A stretch of 58,778 nt of DNA from CAZCTC01 sp964501335 (GTDB lineage Bacteria > Chloroflexota > Anaerolineae > B4-G1 > SLSP01): assembly GCA_964501335.1 (NCBI GenBank), contig CAZCTC010000048.1, forward strand, positions 1 through 58,778. Reading direction: 5' to 3'. How positions within the stretch are numbered: the first letter of the stretch is position 1; each line of letters starts with the position of its first letter. The position numbers and the translations under genes are program-made. This document shows, piece by piece, positions 46,979 through 56,100 of this stretch. The notes beneath the pieces are model-generated. The model searched no databases. It was not told where the DNA came from and was given only the letters and a program-made list of their open reading frames with translations.

Positions 46979-47395
46979 ATGAAAGAGATATATTCTTTAG
47001 AGCCGATTGTCGAAATAATTTCCCGGCTGGTGGCTGAAATGGAAACGGCGGCCTCGGAACAGGGGCAATTTGCCGAGCTTTCCATGCGGCAGGTCTATTA
47101 TCTGGATACGATTCTCCGGCTGGAAAACCCTACCTTCAGCGATCTGGCCCAGCAGTTTGGGGTGAGCAAGCCGTCGGTGACGGCGTTGGTGGGAAAGCTG
47201 ATTGAGAAGGGGTTTGTGGAGAAGGTTCAGTCGGAGGCGGATCGGCGGGTTTATTATATCCGGCCGACGGAGAAGGCGGCGGAGTTTGCCCGGTTGCATC
47301 AGGCGACCCATCAGAAGATGGCGCAGTATCTGGTGCGCAATCTGGATGAAGCGGAAGTGCAACAACTGGTGCAGTTGCTGTTGAAGGCGGTATAA
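46979..47395 (+). CDS. MarR-family transcriptional regulator
   Basis: A 138-residue dimeric winged-helix regulator. The HTH is PTFSDLAQQFGVSKPSVTALVGKLIEKGFVEKVQSEADRRVYYIRPTEKA, with the DRR wing motif of the MarR family. Helices at both ends form the dimer interface. Its promoter carries an 18-bp palindrome, so autoregulation is likely. Downstream on the same strand are a methyltransferase and a UbiB-like kinase, which may be the controlled genes, although a repeat tract with a potential hairpin separates them. The effector is unknown. Confidence 0.9.
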   Translation: MKEIYSLEPIVEIISRLVAEMETAASEQGQFAELSMRQVYYLDTILRLENPTFSDLAQQFGVSKPSVTALVGKLIEKGFVEKVQSEADRRVYYIRPTEKAAEFARLHQATHQKMAQYLVRNLDEAEVQQLVQLLLKAV

Positions 47396-47398
47396 GGG

Positions 47399-47480
47399 GA
47401 AGTAGACAGTAGACAGTAGACAGTAGACAGGTTATTGATGGGCTGTCTACTGTCTACTTGCTGCTGTCTACTGTCTGCTA
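47399..47480. repeat. GTAGACA heptamers in inverted arrangement
   Basis: Four direct AGTAGAC units (47400-47429) are followed by GGTTATTGATGGG and then several units in opposite orientation (CTGTCTACTGTCTACTTGCTGCTGTCTACTGTCTG). The two halves can pair as a long hairpin, which may act as a terminator after marR. This is the only place in the window where the heptamer occurs in both orientations. Confidence 0.8.
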
Positions 47481-47503
47481 ATTTTTAATTGAAAGGAATC
47501 AAA

Positions 47504-48079
47504 ATGTCTCACTCGATGTCGTCGAAAGAAAGTTCGCATACCTGTCCGTGGTGGTTGATCGGCTCGTTTGATAATCCTTTGCGCAAACTGGTTCATGACC
47601 CGGAGCGGATGCTGGCGCCGTGGGTGCAACCGGGGGCGACGGTGTTGGATGTGGGATGCGGGATGGGATATTTTTCGTTGGGGCTGGCCCGACTGGTAGG
47701 GCCGCAGGGACGGGTGATTGCAGCGGATCTTCAGGATGAGATGCTGAAGGGGTTGTTGCGGCGGGCGGTGCGCGCCGGACTTCAGGAGCGGATTCAGGTG
47801 CATCTTTCCCGGCCGGATCGGATTGGGGTGGAGGTGCCGGTGGATTTCATCCTGACTTTTTGGATGGTGCACGAGGTCAATGGGAAAGAGGCCTTTTTAC
47901 GGGAGCTGTTTGCGATGTTGAAACCGGGAGGCCGCTATTTGCTGGTAGAGCCGCTGCTGCATGTTTCGGAAGCCGACTTTGATCGGACGGTGGCGTTGAT
48001 CCGGCAGGTGGGATTCCAGGAAGAGAGTCGGCCGACGGTGCGGGTGAGTCGGGCTGTGCTGTTCCATAAACCGGCTTAA
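47504..48079 (+). CDS. SAM-dependent class I methyltransferase
   Basis: A 191-residue methyltransferase. Motif I is ATVLDVGCGMGYFSLGLARLVGPQGRVIAADLQDEML (about 46-82). VDFILTFWMVHEVNGKEAFLRELFAMLKPGGRYLLVEP contains motifs II and III of the UbiE/Methyltransf_11 group. AAAGGAATC precedes the ATG. It sits nine bases before the UbiB-like gene, so the two are co-transcribed. Since UbiE and UbiB types both serve quinone synthesis, a role in quinone metabolism is possible but unproven. Confidence 0.87.
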   Translation: MSHSMSSKESSHTCPWWLIGSFDNPLRKLVHDPERMLAPWVQPGATVLDVGCGMGYFSLGLARLVGPQGRVIAADLQDEMLKGLLRRAVRAGLQERIQVHLSRPDRIGVEVPVDFILTFWMVHEVNGKEAFLRELFAMLKPGGRYLLVEPLLHVSEADFDRTVALIRQVGFQEESRPTVRVSRAVLFHKPA

Positions 48080-48088
48080 GGCCTGGTT

Positions 48089-49738
48089 ATGTTTCGTTCA
48101 CGCTATCTGCGGATTGTAGCTTTCTTTGCCCGGACGTTTTTCGCGCTGCTGATTTGGGAAGTGTTCCTGCCCGGAGTGGGATTGAGTTCCCTGGCGAATC
48201 AGAACCGGTCTGAACGGTTGAAGCGCATTGCCGTGGAGTTTCGGCTGCTGGCAGTTTCGATGGGTGGGGTGTTGATCAAAGTAGGACAGTTCCTTTCTTC
48301 CCGGGTGGATGTCTTGCCGATGGAGATTACGGACGAACTGGCGGGATTGCAGGATGCTGTGCCGCCGGAGCCGTTTGAGGCGATGCGGCGATTGGCGGAG
48401 GCCGAGTTGGGAGCGCCGCTGGAGGAACGGTTCCTTTCCTTTGATGAAGTGCCGCTGGCCTCGGCTTCGTTGGGGCAGGTGCATCGCGCGCGAATTGCGG
48501 GGGAGCTGCGGGCTGTGGTGGTGAAGATTCAGCGTCCGCAGATCGAAGCGCTGCTGGCGGTGGATCTGGCGGCGCTGCGGACGGTGGGGGGCTGGCTGCA
48601 TCGTTATCCTCCGGTACGGCGGCGGGCGGATGTGCCGGCTTTGTTGAACGAGTTTGCGCGCATTTTGTATGAAGAGGTCGATTATCTGGCGGAGGGGCGG
48701 AATGCTGAGGCCTTTGCGGCGAACTTTCAGGGCCATCGGGAGGTCTATATTCCGCGGATTGTGTGGACGCATACGACGCGCCGGGTGTTGACGCTGGAGG
48801 AAATTTCAGGGATCAAGATCAACGATTATGAGGCGGTCACGGCGGCGGGGATTGCCCGGACCGATGTGGCGCGGCGGCTGTTGGAGGTTTATTTCAAGCA
48901 GATCCTCGATGATGGGTTTTTCCATGCCGATCCTCATCCAGGGAATTTGTTTGTCTCACCGCAGGCGGAAGGGTGGCAACTGACCTTTGTCGATTTTGGA
49001 ATGACGGCGCGGGTGCCGTCGGGGCTGCGGCCGGCTTTTCGGGAAGTGTTGATTGGGATGGCGACACGGGATGGGGGGCGGTTGATCAAGGCGTTTCAGT
49101 TGATGGGGATGCTGCTGCCGAATGCAGATTTGAAGCTGATCGAACGGGCGGCGGATAAAATGCTGGAGATGAACTGGGGCCGGACTATTCCTGAGATGAT
49201 GCAGATGTCGGATCAGAAGATGGAACTGGTGACGGGGGAATTTCGGGAGTTGTTGTACGATCTGCCGTTTCAAGTGCCGCAAAATCTGATCTTTTTGGGG
49301 AGGGCGGTGGGGATTCTGGCGGGACTTTGTACGGGGCTGGACCCTCTATTTAATTTCTGGGAAGAGCTGACGCCGTATGCGCAGAAGCTGATGGCCGAGA
49401 ATAACCGTTCCACGGTGGGGATTGTGTGGGATGAATTGAAGGTGTTGAGCAATGCGTTGATTGCGTTGCCGGCGCGGGCGGAAACGCTGCTGGGGCGGTT
49501 GGAACGGGGAGAGTTAGAGATGCGGTTGCCGCAGCTGGTGGGACCGATTGAGCGTTTGGAGGCGGCGACGCGGCGATTGACGGTGGCGCTGGTCTTTGGG
49601 GCGCTGTTGATCAGCGGGACAGGGGCTTATCTGTACCATGCGGAGCCGCTGGGGGAGATTTTGTTGGGGGGAGCGGGGGTGTCGCTGGTGAGTTTGTTCT
49701 TTGTGAGGAGTTCAGGAAAGCACGATCGTTCGATGTGA
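48089..49738 (+). CDS. ABC1/UbiB-family atypical kinase
   Basis: A 549-residue protein of the UbiB/ABC1/COQ8 family. The family motif KxGQ appears in GGVLIKVGQFLSSRVDVLP, followed by ELAGLQDAVPPEP. PLASASLGQVHRARI is the A-rich nucleotide loop (Ala-rich instead of Gly-rich), VVVKIQRP the lysine strand, EEVDYLAEGRNAE the Glu region, DDGFFHADPHPGNLFV the catalytic loop and VDFGM the metal-binding motif. Near the C-terminus is a membrane helix (VALVFGALLISGTGAYLY) and a second short one. Members support quinone or isoprenoid lipid synthesis. It is co-transcribed with the preceding methyltransferase. Confidence 0.9.
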   Translation: MFRSRYLRIVAFFARTFFALLIWEVFLPGVGLSSLANQNRSERLKRIAVEFRLLAVSMGGVLIKVGQFLSSRVDVLPMEITDELAGLQDAVPPEPFEAMRRLAEAELGAPLEERFLSFDEVPLASASLGQVHRARIAGELRAVVVKIQRPQIEALLAVDLAALRTVGGWLHRYPPVRRRADVPALLNEFARILYEEVDYLAEGRNAEAFAANFQGHREVYIPRIVWTHTTRRVLTLEEISGIKINDYEAVTAAGIARTDVARRLLEVYFKQILDDGFFHADPHPGNLFVSPQAEGWQLTFVDFGMTARVPSGLRPAFREVLIGMATRDGGRLIKAFQLMGMLLPNADLKLIERAADKMLEMNWGRTIPEMMQMSDQKMELVTGEFRELLYDLPFQVPQNLIFLGRAVGILAGLCTGLDPLFNFWEELTPYAQKLMAENNRSTVGIVWDELKVLSNALIALPARAETLLGRLERGELEMRLPQLVGPIERLEAATRRLTVALVFGALLISGTGAYLYHAEPLGEILLGGAGVSLVSLFFVRSSGKHDRSM

Positions 49739-49802
49739 TTGTCTGAATAGAATCGTTGTAGTTCACTGGGGTCGCTAAATAAAATTGCCAAAGGGCGCCT
49801 TT

Positions 49803-49985
49803 TGATTCCCCCTATTCCCCCTCCCCCCCTTTCCCCCGAGGGAAAGGGGGGATAATTAAGCATTTTGGGCGCGCTGCTTTGCAGCGCGCCCAAAATGCAG
49901 TTAATATTCCCTCCTTTTCTTCCGCTTGCGGGAGAAAAGGAGGGGGCGGGATGGCATATTAAGAAACTTAAGGTACTGCGCCTGT
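49803..49985. repeat. Family B double-hairpin element
   Basis: CCCCCTTTCCCCCGAGGGAAAGGGGGG and GATAATTAAGCATTTTG, then a hairpin at 49860-49898 (arms GCATTTTGGGCGCGCTGC, loop TTT). A second hairpin at about 49909-49944 (CCCTCCTTTTCTTCCGC, loop TT) follows, then GGGATGGCATATTAAGAAACTTAAG. Same plan as the element at 9195 with a different arm sequence. Confidence 0.8.
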
Positions 49986-49989
49986 ACGG

Positions 49990-50080
49990 CTCCGGTCTTG
50001 TAGCGTCTCGCAAGGAGAGTTATTTTTGTTTATTTTTTCGCGCGCCGGAGACGGCGCGCGAAAAAATAGGCTTTTTCTTT
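49990..50080 (+). repeat. Truncated family A element
   Basis: AGCGTCTCGCAAGGAGAGTTATTTTTG joins the GTCCCGC start directly to the linker before the hairpin, omitting the GACGCGCGGGATGGGG block. The hairpin at 50031-50068 has arms TATTTTTTCGCGCGCCG and loop GAGA. It is followed by GGCTTTTTC and immediately by the next copy. Confidence 0.8.
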
Positions 50081-50082
50081 CC

Positions 50083-50263
50083 CGACCTGTGCGGTTGTTG
50101 AGGTGTGTGGATTAAAGACATTTTTTGCGTCCCGCGATAGGTGCTTTCCGAATAAAAAACGACGCGCTGGATAGGGGAAGAGAGTTATTTCTATTTATAG
50201 TTTCGGCGGCTTCAGAAAGCCGCCGAAACTATAGGCTTTTTTCCCGATTAATCGTACCGGTCG
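50083..50263 (+). mobile_element. Intact family A element
   Basis: 181 bp, from CGACCTGTGCGGTTGTT to AATCGTACCGGTCG. It has GCGTCCCGCGATAGGTGC, AAAAAACGACGCGCTGGATAGGGG, and the hairpin at 50196-50233 (arms TATAGTTTCGGCGGCTT, loop CAGA). It has the same length as the copy at 4671, which lies in the other orientation. From 50264 to 50449 I see no element, only a possible promoter region. Confidence 0.82.
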
Positions 50264-50449
50264 TTCTTTTTCTTCTTTTCTTGGGAGTAATTTTGTTGGG
50301 TGACCACGTTTCTTTGGAGCCCGGCTTTGCTTCTTTGAGGGTGGGGCTCTACCTCTTTTTGGAAATCTTCGTAAAATTGAAGTTAAGAGCAACTAACTTA
50401 TCTTATTACCTCGATTGATTAGTTTGGAATCGGAATCAGGGAGCAACCA

Positions 50450-51790
50450 ATGAAGAATGCAGAATCTGTGATCCCCGAGGTGGAAGTCAAACAGGAGATT
50501 GAGGCATGGCGAGCCCAGCAGGTGCGGCTGATTGTCCGCGCGTCGGTTATTCTGGCGGCGATTGTCGCTGCCGTGGCGGTTTATCAGGCTGTTACGGAAG
50601 GGGACTACACTCAGGCTGTTTTTCGGGGCGTGATCTATGGGGTGGTGTTGCTGGCGGCTTTCTGGCCGAAACTTCCGCATCGGACTCAGATCAGTGCGAT
50701 TATCGGCCTCTTTGCGTTAGTAGGCAGCTATAATTCTTATCTTTTTGGGATTAATGGGGAGAGTTCCCTCTTTCTATTCGGCAGCTGGGTGCTGGCGGCG
50801 CTCTATCTGGAGAGGCGCGGCAGTATGGTGATGACCTTTTTTGTGATGGGGTTGATTGCGGTGTTGGGATGGGGGTTTTCCTCGGGGGTGATTGTGCCGG
50901 TGCGTTCGTATATATTTAACGATCATTGGCAGAGCTGGGTGTTGTATGGCGCTATTTTTCTTTTGATCGGGGCGGTTGTCCTTTACAGCCAGAATGCTCT
51001 GATGGTGCGGTTGACGAAGGCGTTGAAAGAGTCGCGGATTCTGGCCTTGACATTGCAAGGCGAGCGCGCCGGGTTGGAAGATCAGGTGGCGGAACGGACG
51101 AGGACGGCTGATGCTGCACGACAGGAAGCTGAAAAAGCCACAGTGCAGTTACAGGATCAACTCTGGCTGGTTACCGGCCATGCGTTGCTCTCGGATGTGT
51201 TGCGCGAGGAGCTGGAGATTTCAGTATTGGCGGATCGGGCTATTCGGCAGGTGTGCCATTATATGGAAATTGAGGTCGGGGCGCTTTATTTGCGAGAAGG
51301 CGATGGGATGCGATTGACCGGACGTTATGCTTATACGCCGGAGCCGACTCATCCTCTTTGTTTTGCGGTGGGAGAAGGGATTGTGGGACAGGTAATGGTC
51401 GATCAGCAGATGCGGCAACTGGACAATCTGGAATCGACGCAATTTACCATTGCTTCAGGATTGGGTTATACCCGGCCGCGTTTTATTCTGGCGGCGCCGT
51501 TCTTTCAAGGCGGAGAGGTATGTGGGGTGGTGGAATTGGGAGCGTTGAAGGAATTTACACCGCTGAAGAAGAAGTTTGTCGAAGGGATGTTGGAAGATCT
51601 GTCAATTGCCTTTAATGTGGCGGAAAATCGGGCCCGGATTCGTCAATTGTTGGAAGAAACCCGGCGGCAGGCCGAAGAATTGCAGGCACAGGAAGAGGAA
51701 TTGCGAGCGACGAATGAAGAATTAGAAGCGCAGACGGAATCCTTGCGGGAGCATATTTCCCGGGTGGTAGGGGGAGCTAAGGGAGAGTAA
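50450..51790 (+). CDS. Membrane-GAF sensor protein without kinase domain (paralogue 1)
   Basis: A 446-residue protein. About five to six membrane helices (residues ~27-185) are followed by a coiled coil (VAERTRTADAARQEAEKATVQLQDQLW), a GAF domain (~235-390, with VCHYMEIEVGALYLREGD and VCGVVELGALKEF) and a C-terminal coiled coil, EETRRQAEELQAQEEELRATNEELEAQTESLREH. It ends where a histidine kinase domain would begin in the third paralogue. The stop is three bases before the next start. It probably detects a membrane or small-molecule signal and acts with its neighbours, possibly through mixed coiled coils. Confidence 0.82.
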   Translation: MKNAESVIPEVEVKQEIEAWRAQQVRLIVRASVILAAIVAAVAVYQAVTEGDYTQAVFRGVIYGVVLLAAFWPKLPHRTQISAIIGLFALVGSYNSYLFGINGESSLFLFGSWVLAALYLERRGSMVMTFFVMGLIAVLGWGFSSGVIVPVRSYIFNDHWQSWVLYGAIFLLIGAVVLYSQNALMVRLTKALKESRILALTLQGERAGLEDQVAERTRTADAARQEAEKATVQLQDQLWLVTGHALLSDVLREELEISVLADRAIRQVCHYMEIEVGALYLREGDGMRLTGRYAYTPEPTHPLCFAVGEGIVGQVMVDQQMRQLDNLESTQFTIASGLGYTRPRFILAAPFFQGGEVCGVVELGALKEFTPLKKKFVEGMLEDLSIAFNVAENRARIRQLLEETRRQAEELQAQEEELRATNEELEAQTESLREHISRVVGGAKGE

Positions 51791-51793
51791 GCT

Positions 51794-53155
51794 ATGGTGA
51801 CATTTTTGAAGAAAGTATTTGCTCCGCCGGTATTGGCTGACGAAAAGCAGTCTTTTGCTGCCATGCTGCTGAATGTGATTTTATGGGCTTTGTTGGGAGT
51901 GGAGATTCTGCGCAGTGTGGGCTTTTTCTTTATTTCGGGTGTGAATCTGACAGTTTCAGTCCTGGCCACCGTTGTGGTTTCGGTCGTTATTTCCTTGTTG
52001 TTGGGGTTGTTGCGTTCGGGGCGAGTGCGGCTGGTTGCGATCGTCTTTATCTCTTTTTTATGGGGATTGGTGACTTTTATCATTTTCAATTTTGGTGGGA
52101 CGAGTGGGGTCGGGTATTTTCTATATGTCGAAGTGATTGTTCTGGCCGGGGTGCTGTTGCAGTCGCGTGGAATCTGGTTTTTTACCGGTTTGAGTTTGAT
52201 TGCCGGAGTGGCTGTCTTTGTGTTGGAAATGCAGGGATATATTCATCCGGATTCAAGCATCTTGCAGCCGGTGATTACATTTGGGATTTCTTCGCAAATT
52301 TTCCTGGTGGTGGGAGCTTTGATGTTTCTGTTTCATCATGGATTGGACCATGCTTTGCATCAGGCGACCATCAATGAGCAACAGGCGTTGGAGAACAATC
52401 GAGAGCTGGAGAAGATTCGGGCTTCTCTGGAAGAACAGGTGGCGCAGCGGACGCAGGTGGCGGAAGAGGCGCGCCGGCGGGTGGAGATTGCCCATGCCGC
52501 CTTGCAGAACCAGATGTGGCAGATTACAGGGCTGTCGCAGTTCAGTGATGTGTTGGGGCGAGAGCTGGAGCCGGCGGAATTTGCGCGGCAGTCCTTACAA
52601 TTTTTGTGCTCCTATACGGAAATAGCGGTGGGGATGTTCTATCTGTATGAGAAAGAGACGCAGTCTTTGCGATTGATGGGGACTTATGGGGTTTCAGATG
52701 TAGGGGAATCAACGCGGAAGATTCCCATCCAGGAAGGGGTGATCGGTCAGGTGGCCACGGATTTGCGTCCCCGTTCATTAACGATGAGCGATCCACCTCT
52801 GGTGCTCAAGTCTTCCTTTGGGGAAATCGCCGTTCATTTAATCGCTCTTTATCCTTTGACGGTGGAGGGGGCGCTTTTGGGAGTGGTGGAGTTGGGCCAT
52901 CTTCAGGCTTTCTCTGAACGGCAGGAATTGTTTCTGGAACCGGCTTTGAGCCGGCTGGCGGCGGGGCTGGCGACGGTTCTGGCGCAGCTGCGGATCAAGG
53001 AGTTGTTGGAAAAGACGCAGCGCCAGGCAGAAGAATTGCAGGCACAGGAAGAAGAATTACGGGCGGCGAATGAAGAATTGTCGGCGCAGACGGAGAGTTT
53101 GCGGGCTCAACAGAAGCGGATGGAATCGATTACCCTGGACAGGTTGCAGAGGTAG
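51794..53155 (+). CDS. Membrane-GAF sensor protein without kinase domain (paralogue 2)
   Basis: A 453-residue protein with the plan of its upstream neighbour: membrane helices (~20-190), coiled coil EEQVAQRTQVAEEARRRVEIAHAALQNQMWQITG, GAF domain (LCSYTEIAVGMFYLYEKET, LLGVVELGHLQAF) and a closing coiled coil KTQRQAEELQAQEEELRAANEELSAQTESLRAQQKRM. It again lacks a kinase. Its start lies three bases after the first gene and its stop two bases before the third, so all three are a tightly coupled operon. Sequence divergence between the copies shows the duplication is old. Confidence 0.82.
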   Translation: MVTFLKKVFAPPVLADEKQSFAAMLLNVILWALLGVEILRSVGFFFISGVNLTVSVLATVVVSVVISLLLGLLRSGRVRLVAIVFISFLWGLVTFIIFNFGGTSGVGYFLYVEVIVLAGVLLQSRGIWFFTGLSLIAGVAVFVLEMQGYIHPDSSILQPVITFGISSQIFLVVGALMFLFHHGLDHALHQATINEQQALENNRELEKIRASLEEQVAQRTQVAEEARRRVEIAHAALQNQMWQITGLSQFSDVLGRELEPAEFARQSLQFLCSYTEIAVGMFYLYEKETQSLRLMGTYGVSDVGESTRKIPIQEGVIGQVATDLRPRSLTMSDPPLVLKSSFGEIAVHLIALYPLTVEGALLGVVELGHLQAFSERQELFLEPALSRLAAGLATVLAQLRIKELLEKTQRQAEELQAQEEELRAANEELSAQTESLRAQQKRMESITLDRLQR

Positions 53156-53157
53156 GT

Positions 53158-56100
53158 ATGGCTTTATATCCAGATCCCAAACCGGTTGATCTTATCTTTA
53201 AGGAAGATGCAAGTTCCTGGCGGCAGGTATTAATTCGCAGGACCCTTCGCGTTGCGGCTATCCTGACAACCCTGGTGGTTGTTTTGGTCAGCTACTATTC
53301 TGTGACCGGAGGAATGGCGTATTTAATTCCTGTATATCTGGTGTTCCTGGGAATTATTATGGTGGGGGCTTTTGCACCAGGGGTTTCCTATTCTGTGCAA
53401 TCCGGTCTGTTTTTGCTTGCCATTTACGCGGCCGGCCTCTTCAGTTTTTACATGGAAGGTCGGGGGGGATTAGGCGCTGTCTATATGTTGATGCTCGTTC
53501 TTTCGGCGACGTTGTTTTGGGGCCGGCGGAGCGGGATGATCGTACTTGGGGTGGTGATTGTGACGCTGGTGCTGTTTGCGGTGAATTTTTCTTATGGTTG
53601 GTTGAGACCCCTTCAGGCGACTGACTCAACGGTGGGATGGTATTGGGTCAACAACATTGCGGTGCTGATTATTCTGGCTGTATATGTGATTATCGGGTTG
53701 GATTATTTTATTTCGCATCTGGAACGACTGTTAAACCAGAGCCGAGAGCTGGCCAGGGAATTGCAGGGGGCGCGGGATAAGTTGCGGGATGAGGTGTTGG
53801 AGCGCACACAGAGCGCAGAACAGGCCCGGATGGAGGCGGAGATTGCGCGGCGGGCGTTGGAAGCGCGGATGTGGCAGGTGGCAGGGCAGGAGCAGTTGAA
53901 TCAGCATTTGCGGGGAGAGCCGAATTTATCGGCGCTGGCGACGAATGTGTTGTGGCAGCTCTGTTCTTATATGGAAGTGCCGGTGGGAGCGATCTTCTTG
54001 CGGGAAGGCGACGGGTTGCAGATGCTGGCGAGCCAGGCGTATACCCATCGCAAGCGGCTTTCCAACCATTTTAAATTGGGGGAAGGGTTGGTGGGGCAGG
54101 CGGCGTTGGAAAAGCATATGGTAGTGCTCCACGAAGTTCCGGAAGGTTATCTGGGGATTTTTACCGGGTTGCTGGATGTGTCGCCGCGCTGTCTGGTGGC
54201 GGCTCCCTTTGTCTTTGAAAATCAGGTCATCGGGGTGGTGGAGCTGGGGGGGCTGAAATGTTTTAGTGCGCAGCAGCTGGATTTTCTGGGAGTGGCGCTG
54301 GAAAATATTGCGATTGCCTTTAATACGGCCCTGACGCGGACGCGAATTGATGAGTTGCTCTCTGAGACGCGGCGGCAGGCGATGGAATTGCAGGCGCGGG
54401 AGGAGAAATTACGTTCGGCCAACCTGGAGCTGGAAGATCAGGCGGAGGTGCTGCGGCGGTCGGAGATGCGGTTGCGGGAGAAGCAGCTGGAACTGGAGAA
54501 GGCCAATGTGCAGCTGGAGGAAAAGGCGCGGGCGTTGGAATTGACGACCGGGGAGTTGCAGGAAAAGCAGACGACGCTGGATCAACAGAACCGCGATTTG
54601 AAGGGGGCTCAGCAGGAGCTGGAGAAACAGGCGGCTGAGCTGGCGCAGGCCAATAAGTACAAATCGGAATTTTTGGCGAATATGTCGCATGAATTACGGA
54701 CGCCGTTGAACAGTCTGTTGATCCTGGCGCGGATTCTGGCCGACAATGAGACGCACAATTTGACGGAAGAACAGGTCGAGTCGGCGCGCATTATCTATAA
54801 CAGCGGCAGCGATCTGTTGAAGTTGATCAACGATATTCTGGATCTTTCCAAAGTGGAAGCCGGGAAGCTGAATTTCCATTTCGAGCCGACGCCGTTGAGC
54901 GATCTGGTCTATTCGATGCGGGTGCAGTTCACGCCGATTGCAGCGGAGCGCCGGCTGGAATTTCCGATTGGGTTGGATGAGGCGTTGCCGGAGCATGTGG
55001 TGATCGATCGGCAGCGAGTGGAGCAGATTCTGAAGAATTTGCTTTCCAATGCCTTTAAGTTTACCGAGCAGGGGGCGGTGCGGCTGGAGATTTTCCAGGC
55101 GGATGGCAAGTCGGAGAAGGAAGTGGTTTTTCGGGTGAGCGATACCGGGATTGGGATGACGCTGGAGCAGCAGAAGACGCTTTTTGTGGCTTTTCAACAG
55201 GCTGATGGGAGTACGAGTCGGAAGTATGGGGGCACGGGGCTGGGGCTGGCGATTTCGCGGGAGCTGGCGGAACGGATGGGCGGACGGATCACTCTGGAGA
55301 GCGAGCATGGGAAGGGCAGCCAGTTTACTTTTTATTTGCCGTTGATCCTGCCTGAGGGGGAAGCTGTGGTAGAAGTTGTGGCTCCGGTGGCGTCGAGCCC
55401 GGCGGTCGAGGCGACGTCGGTGGTTTTGCCGGAGGTTAAGGTGCAGGATGATCGGGAATCTCTGCGGCCGGAGGATAAGGTGTTGTTGATTGTGGAGGAC
55501 GATCCTGTTTTTGCGCAGATTGTGTGTGAGTATGCGCATACCCGGGATTTCAAATGTCTGACGGCGGGAGATGGGGAGGTGGGTGTGCAACTGGCGCGGA
55601 GTTATCGACCGGCAGGGATTATTCTGGATCTGGGGTTGCCGAAGATGAACGGGTGGAGTGTGTTGGAAACGCTTAAAAACGATGAGGCAACCCGGTCGAT
55701 TCCGGTGCATATTGTTTCGGCCAGTGAAGAAAGTCCGGAGGCTTATAAGATGGGGGCGGTAGGGTTTTTGACCAAACCGTTGACGCGGAATGATCTGGAG
55801 AGTGCGTTCCAGAAGTTGGGGCAATTTATCCATCGGGATTTGAAAACGTTGTTGTTGGTGGAAGATGATCCGGATCTAAGGCGCAGTGTGCAGCAGTTGC
55901 TGGCGGCGGACAATGTGCAGATCTATGAAGCGGGCTCGGGGCTGGCGACGCTGGAGTTGCTGGGGCGGCAGCCGGTGGATTGTATGATTCTGGATCTGAG
56001 TCTGCCGGATATGAGCGGCTTTGAGCTGTTGCGGCGGATCTATAACGATATGAAGATCGCGCGGTTTCCGATTATCGTTTATACCGGGCGGGCCTTGACC

